Shown in pieces: positions 1 to 5,304 of a stretch of DNA of 5,873 nucleotides. Both the position numbers and the translations under genes were made by a program. The notes under the pieces are model-generated. The model saw only the letters and a program-made list of their open reading frames with translations. It did no database searches and was not told the DNA's origin. How positions within the stretch are numbered: the first letter of the stretch is position 1; each line of letters opens with the position of its first letter. Source of the stretch: Sulfurimonas sp. GTDB lineage: Bacteria > Campylobacterota > Campylobacteria > Campylobacterales > Sulfurimonadaceae. The stretch is taken from the NCBI GenBank assembly GCA_021157665.1, contig JAGGWE010000081.1, forward strand, positions 1 to 5,873, written 5' to 3'.

Positions 1-1
1 G

Positions 2-346
2 TCATATGGTGATTTTCAAAGTTTTTTAAGTGATATAGGTTACGCTGGTAAACCAATAGCTGAATTAACTCAAACTGAAGCGGCTGAACTTATTAGTGAA
101 GATGGTATTTTTGGAATTACTCAAACCTCTGAAAGAATTGCTAATTTTGTGATTAATGGTGCTGGTGGTGATGAAGATAGACTTAGAGCAGGTCGTGAAG
201 GGATGCTTCAAGGTTTCAAAGAAGCAGAAGCGATGTGGGGTGGAGAACTTCCAGAGATTTCACAAAAAACTATGCAAGCAGCTTTAGAGATGGTAGATAA
301 AGCTATGTATGATTTAGGTTTTTCTATTTTAAATGAAGAGGCCTAG
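2..346 (+). CDS. C-terminal part of a conserved Campylobacterota-type protein (5' end outside window)
   Basis: The frame is open from the left edge and ends at TAG 344-346, giving the last ~114 residues of a longer protein. A GTG at 149 is only an internal valine codon, because the frame continues upstream with protein-like sequence. Visible are the stretches ISEDGIFGITQTSERI and GGDEDRLRAGREGMLQGFKE, then a helical, acidic tail. There is no membrane segment or signal peptide, so the product is probably cytosolic. From memory this pattern (TxTSxRI, then RAGREGxLQGFKEAE) resembles a Campylobacterota family with a DUF5610-like C-terminus that some annotations call 'hydrogenase-4 component G'. 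I do not trust that name as a function. No hydrogenase gene lies nearby. Coding is certain; identity is tentative. Confidence 0.8.
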   Translation, partial: SYGDFQSFLSDIGYAGKPIAELTQTEAAELISEDGIFGITQTSERIANFVINGAGGDEDRLRAGREGMLQGFKEAEAMWGGELPEISQKTMQAALEMVDKAMYDLGFSILNEEA

Positions 347-496
347 GCTGAGATATTAAAAGGATTGAAGGAGATTTCATTTTCTTTCTCTTTTGAGATG
401 GACTCATCTTTATAATTCTCTTTACCTTCTATCTCTGATATGGCTGCACTAATTCACACAAAGAATACAAAGCTATTCTGAGTTAAAATAAGATGA
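347..496. other. Intergenic stretch with no recognisable gene
   Basis: This runs between the stop of the first gene and the first readable transposase codons. All frames carry stops and I recognise no protein. There is a pyrimidine-rich run around 378-392 but no convincing hairpin plus U-tract, so I do not call a terminator. It may contain eroded 5' sequence of the IS element downstream, but I cannot align it to a transposase. Confidence 0.5.
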
Positions 497-670
497 ATTA
501 AAAAAGAGCTTGTCAGAAAACATATATTTGAGACAAGAAAAATAGCAGCCTCCAAAATATTCGAATATATAGAGATGTTCTACAATCCAAAAAGAAGATA
601 CAGTTATTTAGATTATATTTCACCAAATGAGTTTGAAAAAAGATATAATCAAGAGTCTTTCGAAAAGTAG
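497..670 (+). pseudogene. IS3-family transposase OrfB, C-terminal stub
   Basis: After an in-frame TGA at 494-496, the frame reads IKKELVRKHIFETRK... followed by KIFEYIEMFYNPKRRYSY, LDYISPNEFE and a stop at 668-670. This is the very end of an IS3-family OrfB (rve/DDE integrase fold), where the usual pattern is KxELVxxxxxxTRxEAxxxIFEYIExFYNxxRRHSxLGYxSPxEFE. Only ~58 codons of the roughly 280 usual for OrfB remain. All three catalytic acidic residues and the whole of OrfA are missing, and there is no start codon, so it cannot be active. The family call is strong; the subgroup (IS3/IS51-like) is a guess from the ELV...TR spacing. Confidence 0.85.
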
Positions 671-688
671 GTTTTTACAGGATTAGTA

Positions 689-715
689 ACTGTCTAGTTT
701 ATAGGGGACATTCCA
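689..715 (+). repeat. Right terminal inverted repeat (IRR) of the first IS3 remnant
   Basis: It ends ...GGGGACATTCCA with the element tip at 715. A related but degenerate copy occurs at 2965-2989 at the right end of the second IS remnant (17 of 25 positions identical when both are read from the tip), which supports both calls. It is also flanked by an exact 8-bp inverted repeat, TAGTAACT at 684-691 and AGTTACTA at 719-726. Confidence 0.6.
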
Positions 716-890
716 TATAGTTACTATATTTCAGTCATCTTATATAGGACTTCAAAGAGATTGTACTGGTAGGGCTAGCTTGAAGTATAAGAGTCTTTCA
801 AGGAGTTTAAGTAGACATTTTGGCAATACTCTTTACAATTAATATAAGAAAAAATAAACATAGTGATTTAAAACAGATTGATGAACTTAA
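716..890. other. Degenerate spacer between IS remnant and dead kinase gene
   Basis: No intact gene. One frame is open from 705 to a stop at 840-842 and contains KYKSLSRSLSRHFGNTLY, which may be a relic but is too short to assign. A frame opening at TTG 820 runs into the kinase relic downstream. Its first ~24 codons do not resemble a kinase and it has no ribosome binding site, so I do not accept 820 as a start. Confidence 0.4.
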
Positions 891-1002
891 AATTCTTTGG
901 GATTATATGTCTAAAACAATTGTAGAAGAGCATTATAAAGGTTCTTTAAATGTAGCCAATACTGATGATGGTGTTTATTTTAAAATAATTATTGGAGAGT
1001 AG
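891..1002 (+). pseudogene. 3' end of a lost sensor histidine kinase (HATPase G2 box and tail only)
   Basis: Codons from ATG 907 read MSKTIVEEHYKGSLNVAN and then TDDGVYFKIIIGE, stop at 1000-1002. This aligns without gaps to the end of the intact kinase that follows (MSKIIIEDHHNGKLSVEN...NDGVCFRVELG), with about half the residues identical. Just upstream, another frame reads N-S-L-G-L-Y at 891-908, a damaged version of the G2 box NGTGLGLY. Two bases are missing relative to the expected tat-atg junction, so the reading frame is broken there. The N, G1 and F boxes and the phosphorylated histidine are all gone. Because the identity to the neighbour is only moderate, this was a paralogous kinase rather than a recent copy. 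It was probably lost through the IS-associated deletion upstream. Confidence 0.75.
994..997 (+). promoter_or_regulatory. Ribosome binding site of the CBS kinase, inside the dead kinase's 3' end
   Basis: GGAG lies 5 nt before ATG 1003. It sits within the last codons of the relic gene, whose TAG (1000-1002) touches the ATG. This fixes the kinase start and indicates that the two kinases were once co-transcribed and translationally coupled. Confidence 0.7.
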
Positions 1003-2919
1003 ATGCAATTACTTAAAAATATAGTAAAAAAAGATAACATTTCTGTTACTAAAGAGATGAGTATAAATAATGCTGTTGAAGTTATGTACAGTAACCATGA
1101 GGGATGTGTAGTTATTTTAGAGGATAATAGAGCTGTTGGTATTTTTACAGAGAGGGATATTATTTCACTTTTAAATAAATCTACTGATATGAATCAACCC
1201 ATTTCTAAAATTATAAAGAAGGAAGTTATTAGTGTTAATCAAGAGCGTACGCTTGAATACGCTCTACATATTTTAATTGACAATAATATACGTCGTTTAG
1301 TCATTGTTGATAACTATGGAGTATTTCTTGGTGTTATTACGCAGGAGATGATAGTAGTTGGCCTTGAAGAGGATATATATAAAGTTAATTTAAAAGTTTC
1401 ACAAGTTATTTCTTCATCGCAAAAGCGTATAGTTACTATACCATCTCAGAGCATACTCAAAGATACTATCACATTGATGCATTCTAATCATATTGGTTCA
1501 GTATTAATCTCAGAGAATGAAGAGATAGTAGGTATAATCACAGAGCGTGATATAGTTCGCCTCGTTTGGAATAAAGTAGCTCTTAGTACACTTGTGATGG
1601 ATGTGATGAGCAGTCCTGTTTTAAGTGTTTATTCGGAGGATTATGTTAAATCTATTGTCAATATGATGCATGAAAATGGTATACGCAGAGTCCTTGTAAA
1701 TGATAGTGATGATAAAGCTATCGGCATAGTTGGTACAAGGGATATTATTAAAAATATTCAAGGTAATTACGGACGTTTTATAGAAAAAAAATTAAAATAT
1801 ACAAAGCAGGCACTCAATACTATTAATGAAGTAATCTTTGAGCTTTACATAGAGAATGATAGTATGTTGATCCAGTGGGGTAATGAGGTTGCCGTTAAGC
1901 GATATGGTATGGTGTTTTTTGATAAAGATATTACTACATTGATTGATAAAGTTACCTGGTCTGAGATAATAGATATACTTGTAAAAAATGGAAGTATAGA
2001 CGACTATAAGATATCGATAAAAGATCAAAAGTATCTACTCTCTTGCATTGAGTGTAATATAGATGAGAAGAAAAAATCTTTTTTTATCATATGCAAAGAT
2101 GTCACGGATTATGAACTTCAACTTCTTTCTTTAAACAAAAATCTTGAAAAGCGTGTAAAAGAAGAAGTAGAAAAAAATAAATATCAAGAGGAACAACTGT
2201 TTGCTCAGTCTCGTTTGGCACAAATGGGAGAGATGATAGGTATGATAGCTCACCAATGGCGACAGCCATTAGCATCCATCTCAGCAAAGTCAATAAATCT
2301 TAAAATAAAATCTGAATTGAAGTATTTTAATTTAGAAGAAAAAGAGGGAGCAAAAGAGTATGAAAAGTATGTTAATAACTCTCTTGAGAAAATCAATACT
2401 TATGTTAATAACTTAACAACAACAATAGATGATTTTAGGAATTTCTATAAATCAAATAAACAATCAGTCAGAATAAGAGTAGATGAAGTAATTTTGCAAT
2501 CATTAAATATCATAAAAACATCCTTGGAAAATGATAATATTGAGATAGTAGAAGAATACAATTTAAAAGATGAAGTAGAGATGTATCAGGGTGAAATGAT
2601 ACAGGTAATCATGAATATCCTACAAAATTCACAAGATAATTTTAGAGAGAAAAAGATTGAAAATCCATATATTAAAATCAGAACTAATAACAGGAGTATA
2701 TCTATCTGTGATAATGGTGGAGGAATTTCCAAAGATATTATAGATAAAATCTTTGACCCATATTTCTCAACAAAGTTAGAAAAGAACGGAACAGGATTGG
2801 GATTATATATGTCTAAAATAATTATAGAAGATCATCATAATGGTAAGTTAAGTGTAGAGAATATAAATGATGGAGTTTGTTTTAGAGTTGAGTTGGGAAA
2901 TATTTCAGAGTTAAAATAA
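1003..2919 (+). CDS. Soluble sensor histidine kinase with four CBS domains and a PAS-like domain
   Basis: A 638-residue protein that predicts ATP-dependent autophosphorylation on His417 and transfer to an unseen response regulator. Domains in order: two CBS pairs (about 8-62 and 70-122; 135-190 and 197-252), each repeat carrying VGI(F/I)TERDI-type or IRRxxV motifs; a PAS-like region about 264-372; a coiled coil about 374-400; HisKA with the H-box GMIAHQWRQPL (His417); and HATPase_c with N-box NILQNSQDN (Asn542), G1 DNGGG (570-574), F-box FDPYFSTK (584-591) and G2 NGTGLGLY (595-602). All key kinase residues are present. There is no transmembrane segment, so it senses a cytoplasmic signal. CBS pairs commonly bind adenine nucleotides (Bateman modules), so energy charge or a nucleotide messenger is a reasonable but unproven ligand. 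ATG 1003 has a good ribosome binding site. No response regulator gene lies in the window, and IS remnants flank it on both sides. Confidence 0.93.
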   Translation: MQLLKNIVKKDNISVTKEMSINNAVEVMYSNHEGCVVILEDNRAVGIFTERDIISLLNKSTDMNQPISKIIKKEVISVNQERTLEYALHILIDNNIRRLVIVDNYGVFLGVITQEMIVVGLEEDIYKVNLKVSQVISSSQKRIVTIPSQSILKDTITLMHSNHIGSVLISENEEIVGIITERDIVRLVWNKVALSTLVMDVMSSPVLSVYSEDYVKSIVNMMHENGIRRVLVNDSDDKAIGIVGTRDIIKNIQGNYGRFIEKKLKYTKQALNTINEVIFELYIENDSMLIQWGNEVAVKRYGMVFFDKDITTLIDKVTWSEIIDILVKNGSIDDYKISIKDQKYLLSCIECNIDEKKKSFFIICKDVTDYELQLLSLNKNLEKRVKEEVEKNKYQEEQLFAQSRLAQMGEMIGMIAHQWRQPLASISAKSINLKIKSELKYFNLEEKEGAKEYEKYVNNSLEKINTYVNNLTTTIDDFRNFYKSNKQSVRIRVDEVILQSLNIIKTSLENDNIEIVEEYNLKDEVEMYQGEMIQVIMNILQNSQDNFREKKIENPYIKIRTNNRSISICDNGGGISKDIIDKIFDPYFSTKLEKNGTGLGLYMSKIIIEDHHNGKLSVENINDGVCFRVELGNISELK

Positions 2920-2964
2920 AATTAACCATGTTTCCTTACATCAGGGAGAGAGACAATCCCTCAG
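2920..2964. other. Kinase 3' flank with a weak hairpin
   Basis: AGGGA (2943-2947) can pair with TCCCT (2957-2961) around a 9-nt loop. The stem is only 5 bp and no U-tract follows, so it is at best a weak terminator for the kinase gene. A 23-codon frame from ATG 2928 has no ribosome binding site and is not called. Confidence 0.3.
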
Positions 2965-2989
2965 TGATATGTCAACTAAAAACAGGAGA
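2965..2989 (-). repeat. Degenerate right terminal inverted repeat of the second IS3 remnant
   Basis: Reads TGATATGTCAACTAAAAACA from the tip. It matches 17 of 25 positions of the tip-first reading of the first element's IRR (TGGAATGTCCCCTATAAAC...). It lies about 14 nt beyond the transposase stop, close to the 18 nt spacing of the first element, which is where an IS3 right end should be. The repeat is eroded, so the exact tip is uncertain. Confidence 0.5.
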
Positions 2990-3003
2990 AAGAATATAAC
3001 CTT

Positions 3004-3470
3004 CTAATTAACTATTCCATTTTGTAACATTTTTTCTTCAAACTCAACTGAGGACATATAATTATTTGAAGAGTGAAGTCTCTGTTTGTTATAAAAAATT
3101 TCTATATATTCAAATATTTTTTCATAAATCTTTATGCTCGTAAGATGCATATTGACTTTCTCTATCTGCACCCCAAGAGTATTTGTCCCTTCGGTCGAGC
3201 ATATGCCAGATTAGACTAGGATCAGGTTTTCGTCTTTTTATAGCTATATCAAGGGCATTATTAACAAGTGATATTTTCATAGTATCATCCATAGATCAGC
3301 CTACAACTTTTCTTACAGTATAAATCTATTACAGCAGCTAAGTAAAGCCATCCTTCTTTAGTTAGGATATAAGTTATATCATCATCTTCATATACTAAAA
3401 TCCCTTTACCGTTGAGTCTTAGCGAATAATTTGAACCGATATTGTATAAAGTATTCAATCCTACATTCAT
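3004..3470 (-). pseudogene. IS3-family transposase OrfB, multiply disrupted
   Basis: Read on the - strand, the frame from 3470 gives DDITYILTKEGWLYLAAVID, the rve-domain segment with the first catalytic Asp. One extra A in a run of four (3308-3311) then shifts the frame. In the restored frame the usual VVGWSMDD appears as VVG-stop-SMDD, Trp TGG having become TGA at 3296-3298. It continues ...RRKPDPSLIWH, then a 36-bp insertion (3167-3202), then DRESQYASYEHKDL, matching SDRGSQYAS, the second catalytic Asp block. A deletion near 3120-3128 joins this to KIFEYIEIFYNKQR...VEFEE and a stop at 3004-3006, removing about 50 codons including the expected catalytic Glu. It is certainly inactive. The 3285-3470 part looks like a 61-residue ORF but is only a fragment of this gene. 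Confidence 0.85.
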
Positions 3471-3511
3471 AATATTTATTGTATCACTACTAGTTTTAAA
3501 ATTTTCTTTGC

Positions 3512-3517
3512 TATTAT
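3512..3517 (+). promoter_or_regulatory. Possible -10 element for the S4-domain gene
   Basis: TATTAT lies 20 nt before ATG 3538 in a T-rich stretch without a clear -35, the style of sigma-70 promoters in Campylobacterota. Transcription from it would begin near 3524, giving a very short leader that still contains the ribosome binding site. Confidence 0.3.
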
Positions 3518-3537
3518 TTCATTATTAAAGGTTGAAA

Positions 3538-3741
3538 ATGAAATACAAATTAAAAGATAAATATATAGAGTTGTTTAAATTGCTAAAAGTGTTAGACTTA
3601 GTAGATAGTGGGGCTCAGGCAAAATATCTTGTGGCTGAGGGGTATGTAAATAGAAACGGAGAGGCTGAACTTAGAAAAAGAGCGAAGATTATTTCAGGTG
3701 ATGTTATTGAGATTGCTGATGTGACGATAGAGGTTGAGTAG
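3538..3741 (+). CDS. Small S4-domain RNA-binding protein (YbcJ/RlbA type)
   Basis: A 67-residue protein that is essentially one S4 RNA-binding fold. It shows the family pattern LFKLLKVLDLVDSGAQAKYL, then VAEGYVNRNGEAELRKRAKI and a final GDVIEIADVTIEV. The signature SGAQAK...EGxVxxNGxxExRKRxKI is that of stand-alone S4 proteins such as Escherichia coli YbcJ, which are small, cytosolic and associated with RNA or ribosomes. I chose ATG 3538 because AAAGG (3527-3531) is 6 nt upstream of it. The TTG at 3532 would add two residues but would touch the ribosome binding site. The gene is intact and normal for its family. It stands alone between IS debris and the integrase module and is probably resident chromosome. 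Confidence 0.88.
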   Translation: MKYKLKDKYIELFKLLKVLDLVDSGAQAKYLVAEGYVNRNGEAELRKRAKIISGDVIEIADVTIEVE

Positions 3742-3763
3742 TTCTTTTAAATTATAAAAGAAC
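3741..3763. terminator. AT-rich hairpin at the end of the S4 gene, possibly bidirectional
   Basis: GTTCTTTTA and TAAAAGAAC form a perfect 9-bp stem with a 5-nt loop; the first base is the last base of the S4 stop codon. There is no long U-tract on the + strand, so its strength as an intrinsic terminator is uncertain. It also covers the stop of the possible convergent reading frame, fitting a shared terminator between converging genes. Confidence 0.5.
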
Positions 3764-3848
3764 TTACTAAACCGATTAGTCCACCAAAGACCAAAACCCC
3801 TAGTTTTTCAACCACCTCTAATCCTTTACAGATCCCTTTGTATAGGGC
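3747..3848 (-). other. Possible hydrophobic mini-ORF or tail of a truncated gene, convergent with the S4 gene
   Basis: The - strand frame is open from just after a TAA (3849-3851) to a stop at 3747-3749. It reads LYKGICKGLEVVEK and then LGVLVFGGLIGLVSSFII, a short polar part followed by a clear membrane-spanning helix. A GTG at 3815-3813 with AGGA 6 nt upstream (3825-3822) could start a 22-residue peptide. Alternatively this is the 3' end of a resident gene whose body was cut away when the integrase module arrived. No ATG start is available and I recognise no family, so coding is unproven. Confidence 0.3.
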
Positions 3849-3864
3849 TTATATGGAGATATTT

Positions 3865-4003
3865 AGTTTTACTCTTTTTTGCAAATTTATACACTTTTAT
3901 GCTATTATTACACAAAATGTAGTAAAACTTTGTAGTAAAATAATACTGCTACTAGGTATGTATAGAAGATAATAAATTTTATTACATCTAATTTGTAGTA
4001 AAA
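3865..4003 (+). repeat. Three direct TGTAGTAAAA repeats plus one inverted partial copy upstream of the integrase
   Basis: Exact 10-mers lie at 3918-3927, 3931-3940 and 3994-4003. The first two are 13 bp apart and the third ends inside the integrase ribosome binding region. The inverted 9-mer AGTTTTACT at 3865-3873 is exactly complementary to 3921-3929. Short repeats next to an integrase gene are what arm-type integrase binding sites or an operator for int look like. No tRNA or duplicated att core can be identified inside the window. Confidence 0.5.
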
Positions 4004-4015
4004 AAGGTAAAGATA

Positions 4016-5227
4016 ATGGGTTTTAGAAAGTTAAAAGGTAAAAAATACAACAGTATTTATGAGTATTTTAAAGATTCCGATAACGATAAAAAAACTATTG
4101 CCTACTATATTCAATATCGAGATATAGACAACAAACCAAAAAAAGTCAAATGCGATGCTAGAAACAAAGAAGAAGCTCTAAGAATCTTAAATGATAAAAA
4201 AGCTGAGATTGCTAAAGATAAAGAAGAAATACAAAAAGATGCCTCGCTTTTACATCAAAAGGTAATGAACAACAATCTTACATTAGAAAATGTTGCTAAG
4301 CTTTATTTCCCAACAAAGACAGCTAAAACAGTTGATATGATAAGTGCGGGTTTTTATAGCCATATTAATCCAACATTGGGAAGTTTTAAAATCTCTAAGA
4401 TTAGAACAGATGATATAAAAAAGCTTAGTGAAGAGCTTAAGAAGAAGCGAGCTAAAAGAGGTGCTCAATCTAAAGCTAAGAGTGATGCAGCTCCACTTAA
4501 CCCACGAACAGTAAAAAAACAAATTAGTAATCTAAGAGCTTTGTTTAATTGGGCAATACAAGAGGGCTATCTTGATAAAAATCCTGTTGTTATCAAAGAT
4601 ATTATTAAAGTAGATAACAATGAGCCAGGACGAGTTATGTCTGATGTTGAACTTGAAAAACTATGGAATTTGGATGAGTTTATACTCAAACCAAGATTGT
4701 TGCTTTTTTTAAAAGCATGTTATCACACAGGAGCAAGACCTTCAGCAGTTATGGATATACGGGTAAAACATATAAACTTTGATAAAGGGATAGTACATAT
4801 TAAAGCGATGAAGCAAGGGAAGCCTTACGAAGCAAGAGTAAGTAAAGAGATATTGGATTTACTTCAAAGCTGGATTTTAGAGCATGAACTTGTACATGAT
4901 AATTTTATTTTTTATCCATTACAATTATATAGAAAGGCGACAACTGATAAAGATAGAATGGATATAAAAAACCGTTCAACGAGGTATCAGGGGTATGCTG
5001 AACTATTAAGAAAGATATTTAATATACACTTTAATCAAAATATAGGTCCTTATGACCTTGCCTACAGAGTGACAGTTTATACAATGAGAAGAACTGCTGC
5101 AACAAATGTGTATAAAAGATTAGGAATTGTTCATGCTAAGCGATTTTTAAACCATACTGAAATAGATACAACGATGAAATATTTGAATATAGATGATGAT
5201 ATGGAATTGGTGGATTATGGACTTTAA
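4016..5227 (+). CDS. Tyrosine recombinase / phage-type integrase
   Basis: A 403-residue site-specific recombinase that would integrate and excise the island through a covalent phosphotyrosine intermediate. The N-terminal ~80 residues form a small arm-binding-like, lysine-rich domain (AYYIQYRDIDNKPKKVKC). The SAM-like core-binding domain spans about 86-195 (LTLENVAKLYFP...RALFNWAIQEGYLDKNP) and the catalytic domain about 205-395. Visible catalytic residues are Arg241 (HTGARPSAVMDI), a probable Lys266 (IKAMKQGK), Arg358 (YTMRRTAATNVYKR), His380 (RFLNH) and nucleophile Tyr389 (TTMKYL). The usual His of the HxxR box is Tyr355. A long segment between the Lys strand and the second Arg (about 290-350) is larger than in minimal integrases. 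AAAAAGG (4001-4007) precedes ATG 4016 by 8 nt. It sits immediately upstream of an AbiEi gene, typical of an island end. Confidence 0.93.
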   Translation: MGFRKLKGKKYNSIYEYFKDSDNDKKTIAYYIQYRDIDNKPKKVKCDARNKEEALRILNDKKAEIAKDKEEIQKDASLLHQKVMNNNLTLENVAKLYFPTKTAKTVDMISAGFYSHINPTLGSFKISKIRTDDIKKLSEELKKKRAKRGAQSKAKSDAAPLNPRTVKKQISNLRALFNWAIQEGYLDKNPVVIKDIIKVDNNEPGRVMSDVELEKLWNLDEFILKPRLLLFLKACYHTGARPSAVMDIRVKHINFDKGIVHIKAMKQGKPYEARVSKEILDLLQSWILEHELVHDNFIFYPLQLYRKATTDKDRMDIKNRSTRYQGYAELLRKIFNIHFNQNIGPYDLAYRVTVYTMRRTAATNVYKRLGIVHAKRFLNHTEIDTTMKYLNIDDDMELVDYGL

Positions 5228-5249
5228 GGTGTAAATTTTTTAAATACAC

Positions 5250-5255
5250 TATAAT
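5250..5255 (+). promoter_or_regulatory. Promoter -10 of the abiE operon
   Basis: A perfect TATAAT follows a T-rich run (5236-5241) in the 23-nt gap after the integrase stop. No good -35 is visible, which is normal for Campylobacterota. Initiation would fall near 5262, inside the left arm of the operator palindrome, so a bound repressor would block it. A weak GTGTA/TACAC pairing (5229-5233 with 5245-5249) precedes it. Confidence 0.6.
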
Positions 5256-5258
5256 TGT

Positions 5259-5289
5259 ATAGATAATCTATTATTTAACGATTATCTAT
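5259..5289. promoter_or_regulatory. Two-arm inverted-repeat operator upstream of the AbiEi gene
   Basis: ATAGATAATC (5259-5268) and GATTATCTAT (5280-5289) are exact 10-bp inverted repeats around an 11-nt spacer. The arm centres are 21 bp apart, two turns of the helix, so two protein units could bind the same DNA face. AbiEi antitoxins are known to repress their own operons by binding inverted repeats at the promoter through their N-terminal winged helix. This site overlaps the predicted transcription start and ends just before the ribosome binding site (5293-5299). In the transcript it could also fold into a hairpin. Confidence 0.65.
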
Positions 5290-5304
5290 TATAAAAGGAT
5301 TGAT

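Larger units (their letters stand above)
497..715 (+). mobile_element. Right-end remnant of an IS3-family insertion sequence
   Basis: The span joins the OrfB stub to a candidate right terminal inverted repeat at 689-715, which starts 18 nt after the OrfB stop. Read inward from the right end on the opposite strand, the repeat begins TGGAATGTCCCCTATAAAC, the form typical of IS3-family ends (TG at the tip, a C-run, then AAACTAGACA). I find no left end upstream, so the element has lost its 5' part and cannot move. Confidence 0.7.
2965..3470 (-). mobile_element. Second IS3-family insertion sequence remnant, opposite orientation
   Basis: It contains the decayed OrfB plus a right-end repeat. Its left (5') end, OrfA and the N-terminal half of OrfB cannot be found before the S4 gene begins at 3538. 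Its right end faces the right end of the first remnant across the kinase block. The OrfB C-terminus here (IFEYIEIFYNKQRLHSSNNY) differs at about half the positions from the first element's (IFEYIEMFYNPKRRYSYLDY), so these are two different IS species and not copies of one another. Confidence 0.7.

Noticed and set aside
651..799. The 11-mer AAGAGTCTTTC occurs at 651-661 and 789-799
   Set aside because: The flanks do not extend the match, one copy lies in transposase coding sequence, and a single 11-mer pair in AT-rich DNA is weak evidence for a repeat or target-site duplication.
705..842. Open frame containing KYKSLSRSLSRHFGNTLY, faintly like the N-terminus of a TIGR01212-type radical SAM protein (LSxYLKxxFGxKVYK)
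   Set aside because: The match covers under 20 residues, the CxxxC cluster motif does not follow in any frame, and it ends in a stop.
820..1002. A 60-codon ORF starting at TTG 820
   Set aside because: It has no ribosome binding site, the first ~24 codons are unrelated to the kinase tail, and the G2 box is frameshifted. It is the remains of a kinase gene, not a small protein gene.
1792..2293. Two - strand ORFs of 63 and 78 codons inside the kinase
   Set aside because: They are antisense shadows of an intact, domain-supported coding sequence, with no family resemblance.
2928..2999. 23-codon frame MFPYIRERDNPSV... after the kinase
   Set aside because: No ribosome binding site, unknown family, and its 3' part overlaps the degenerate IS end.
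3285..3470. A 61-codon - strand ORF
   Set aside because: It is the DITYI...GWLYLA fragment of the disrupted IS3 transposase, ended by a frameshift, and not an independent gene.
3764..4015. Possible tRNA or tRNA 3' fragment serving as an attachment site beside the integrase
   Set aside because: I could not fold a cloverleaf or find a T-loop (TTCRA) plus acceptor on either strand; only short inverted repeats such as GATTAG/CTAATC are present.
4283..4522. A 79-codon - strand ORF inside the integrase
   Set aside because: Antisense shadow of the core-binding domain; its composition follows from the opposite strand.
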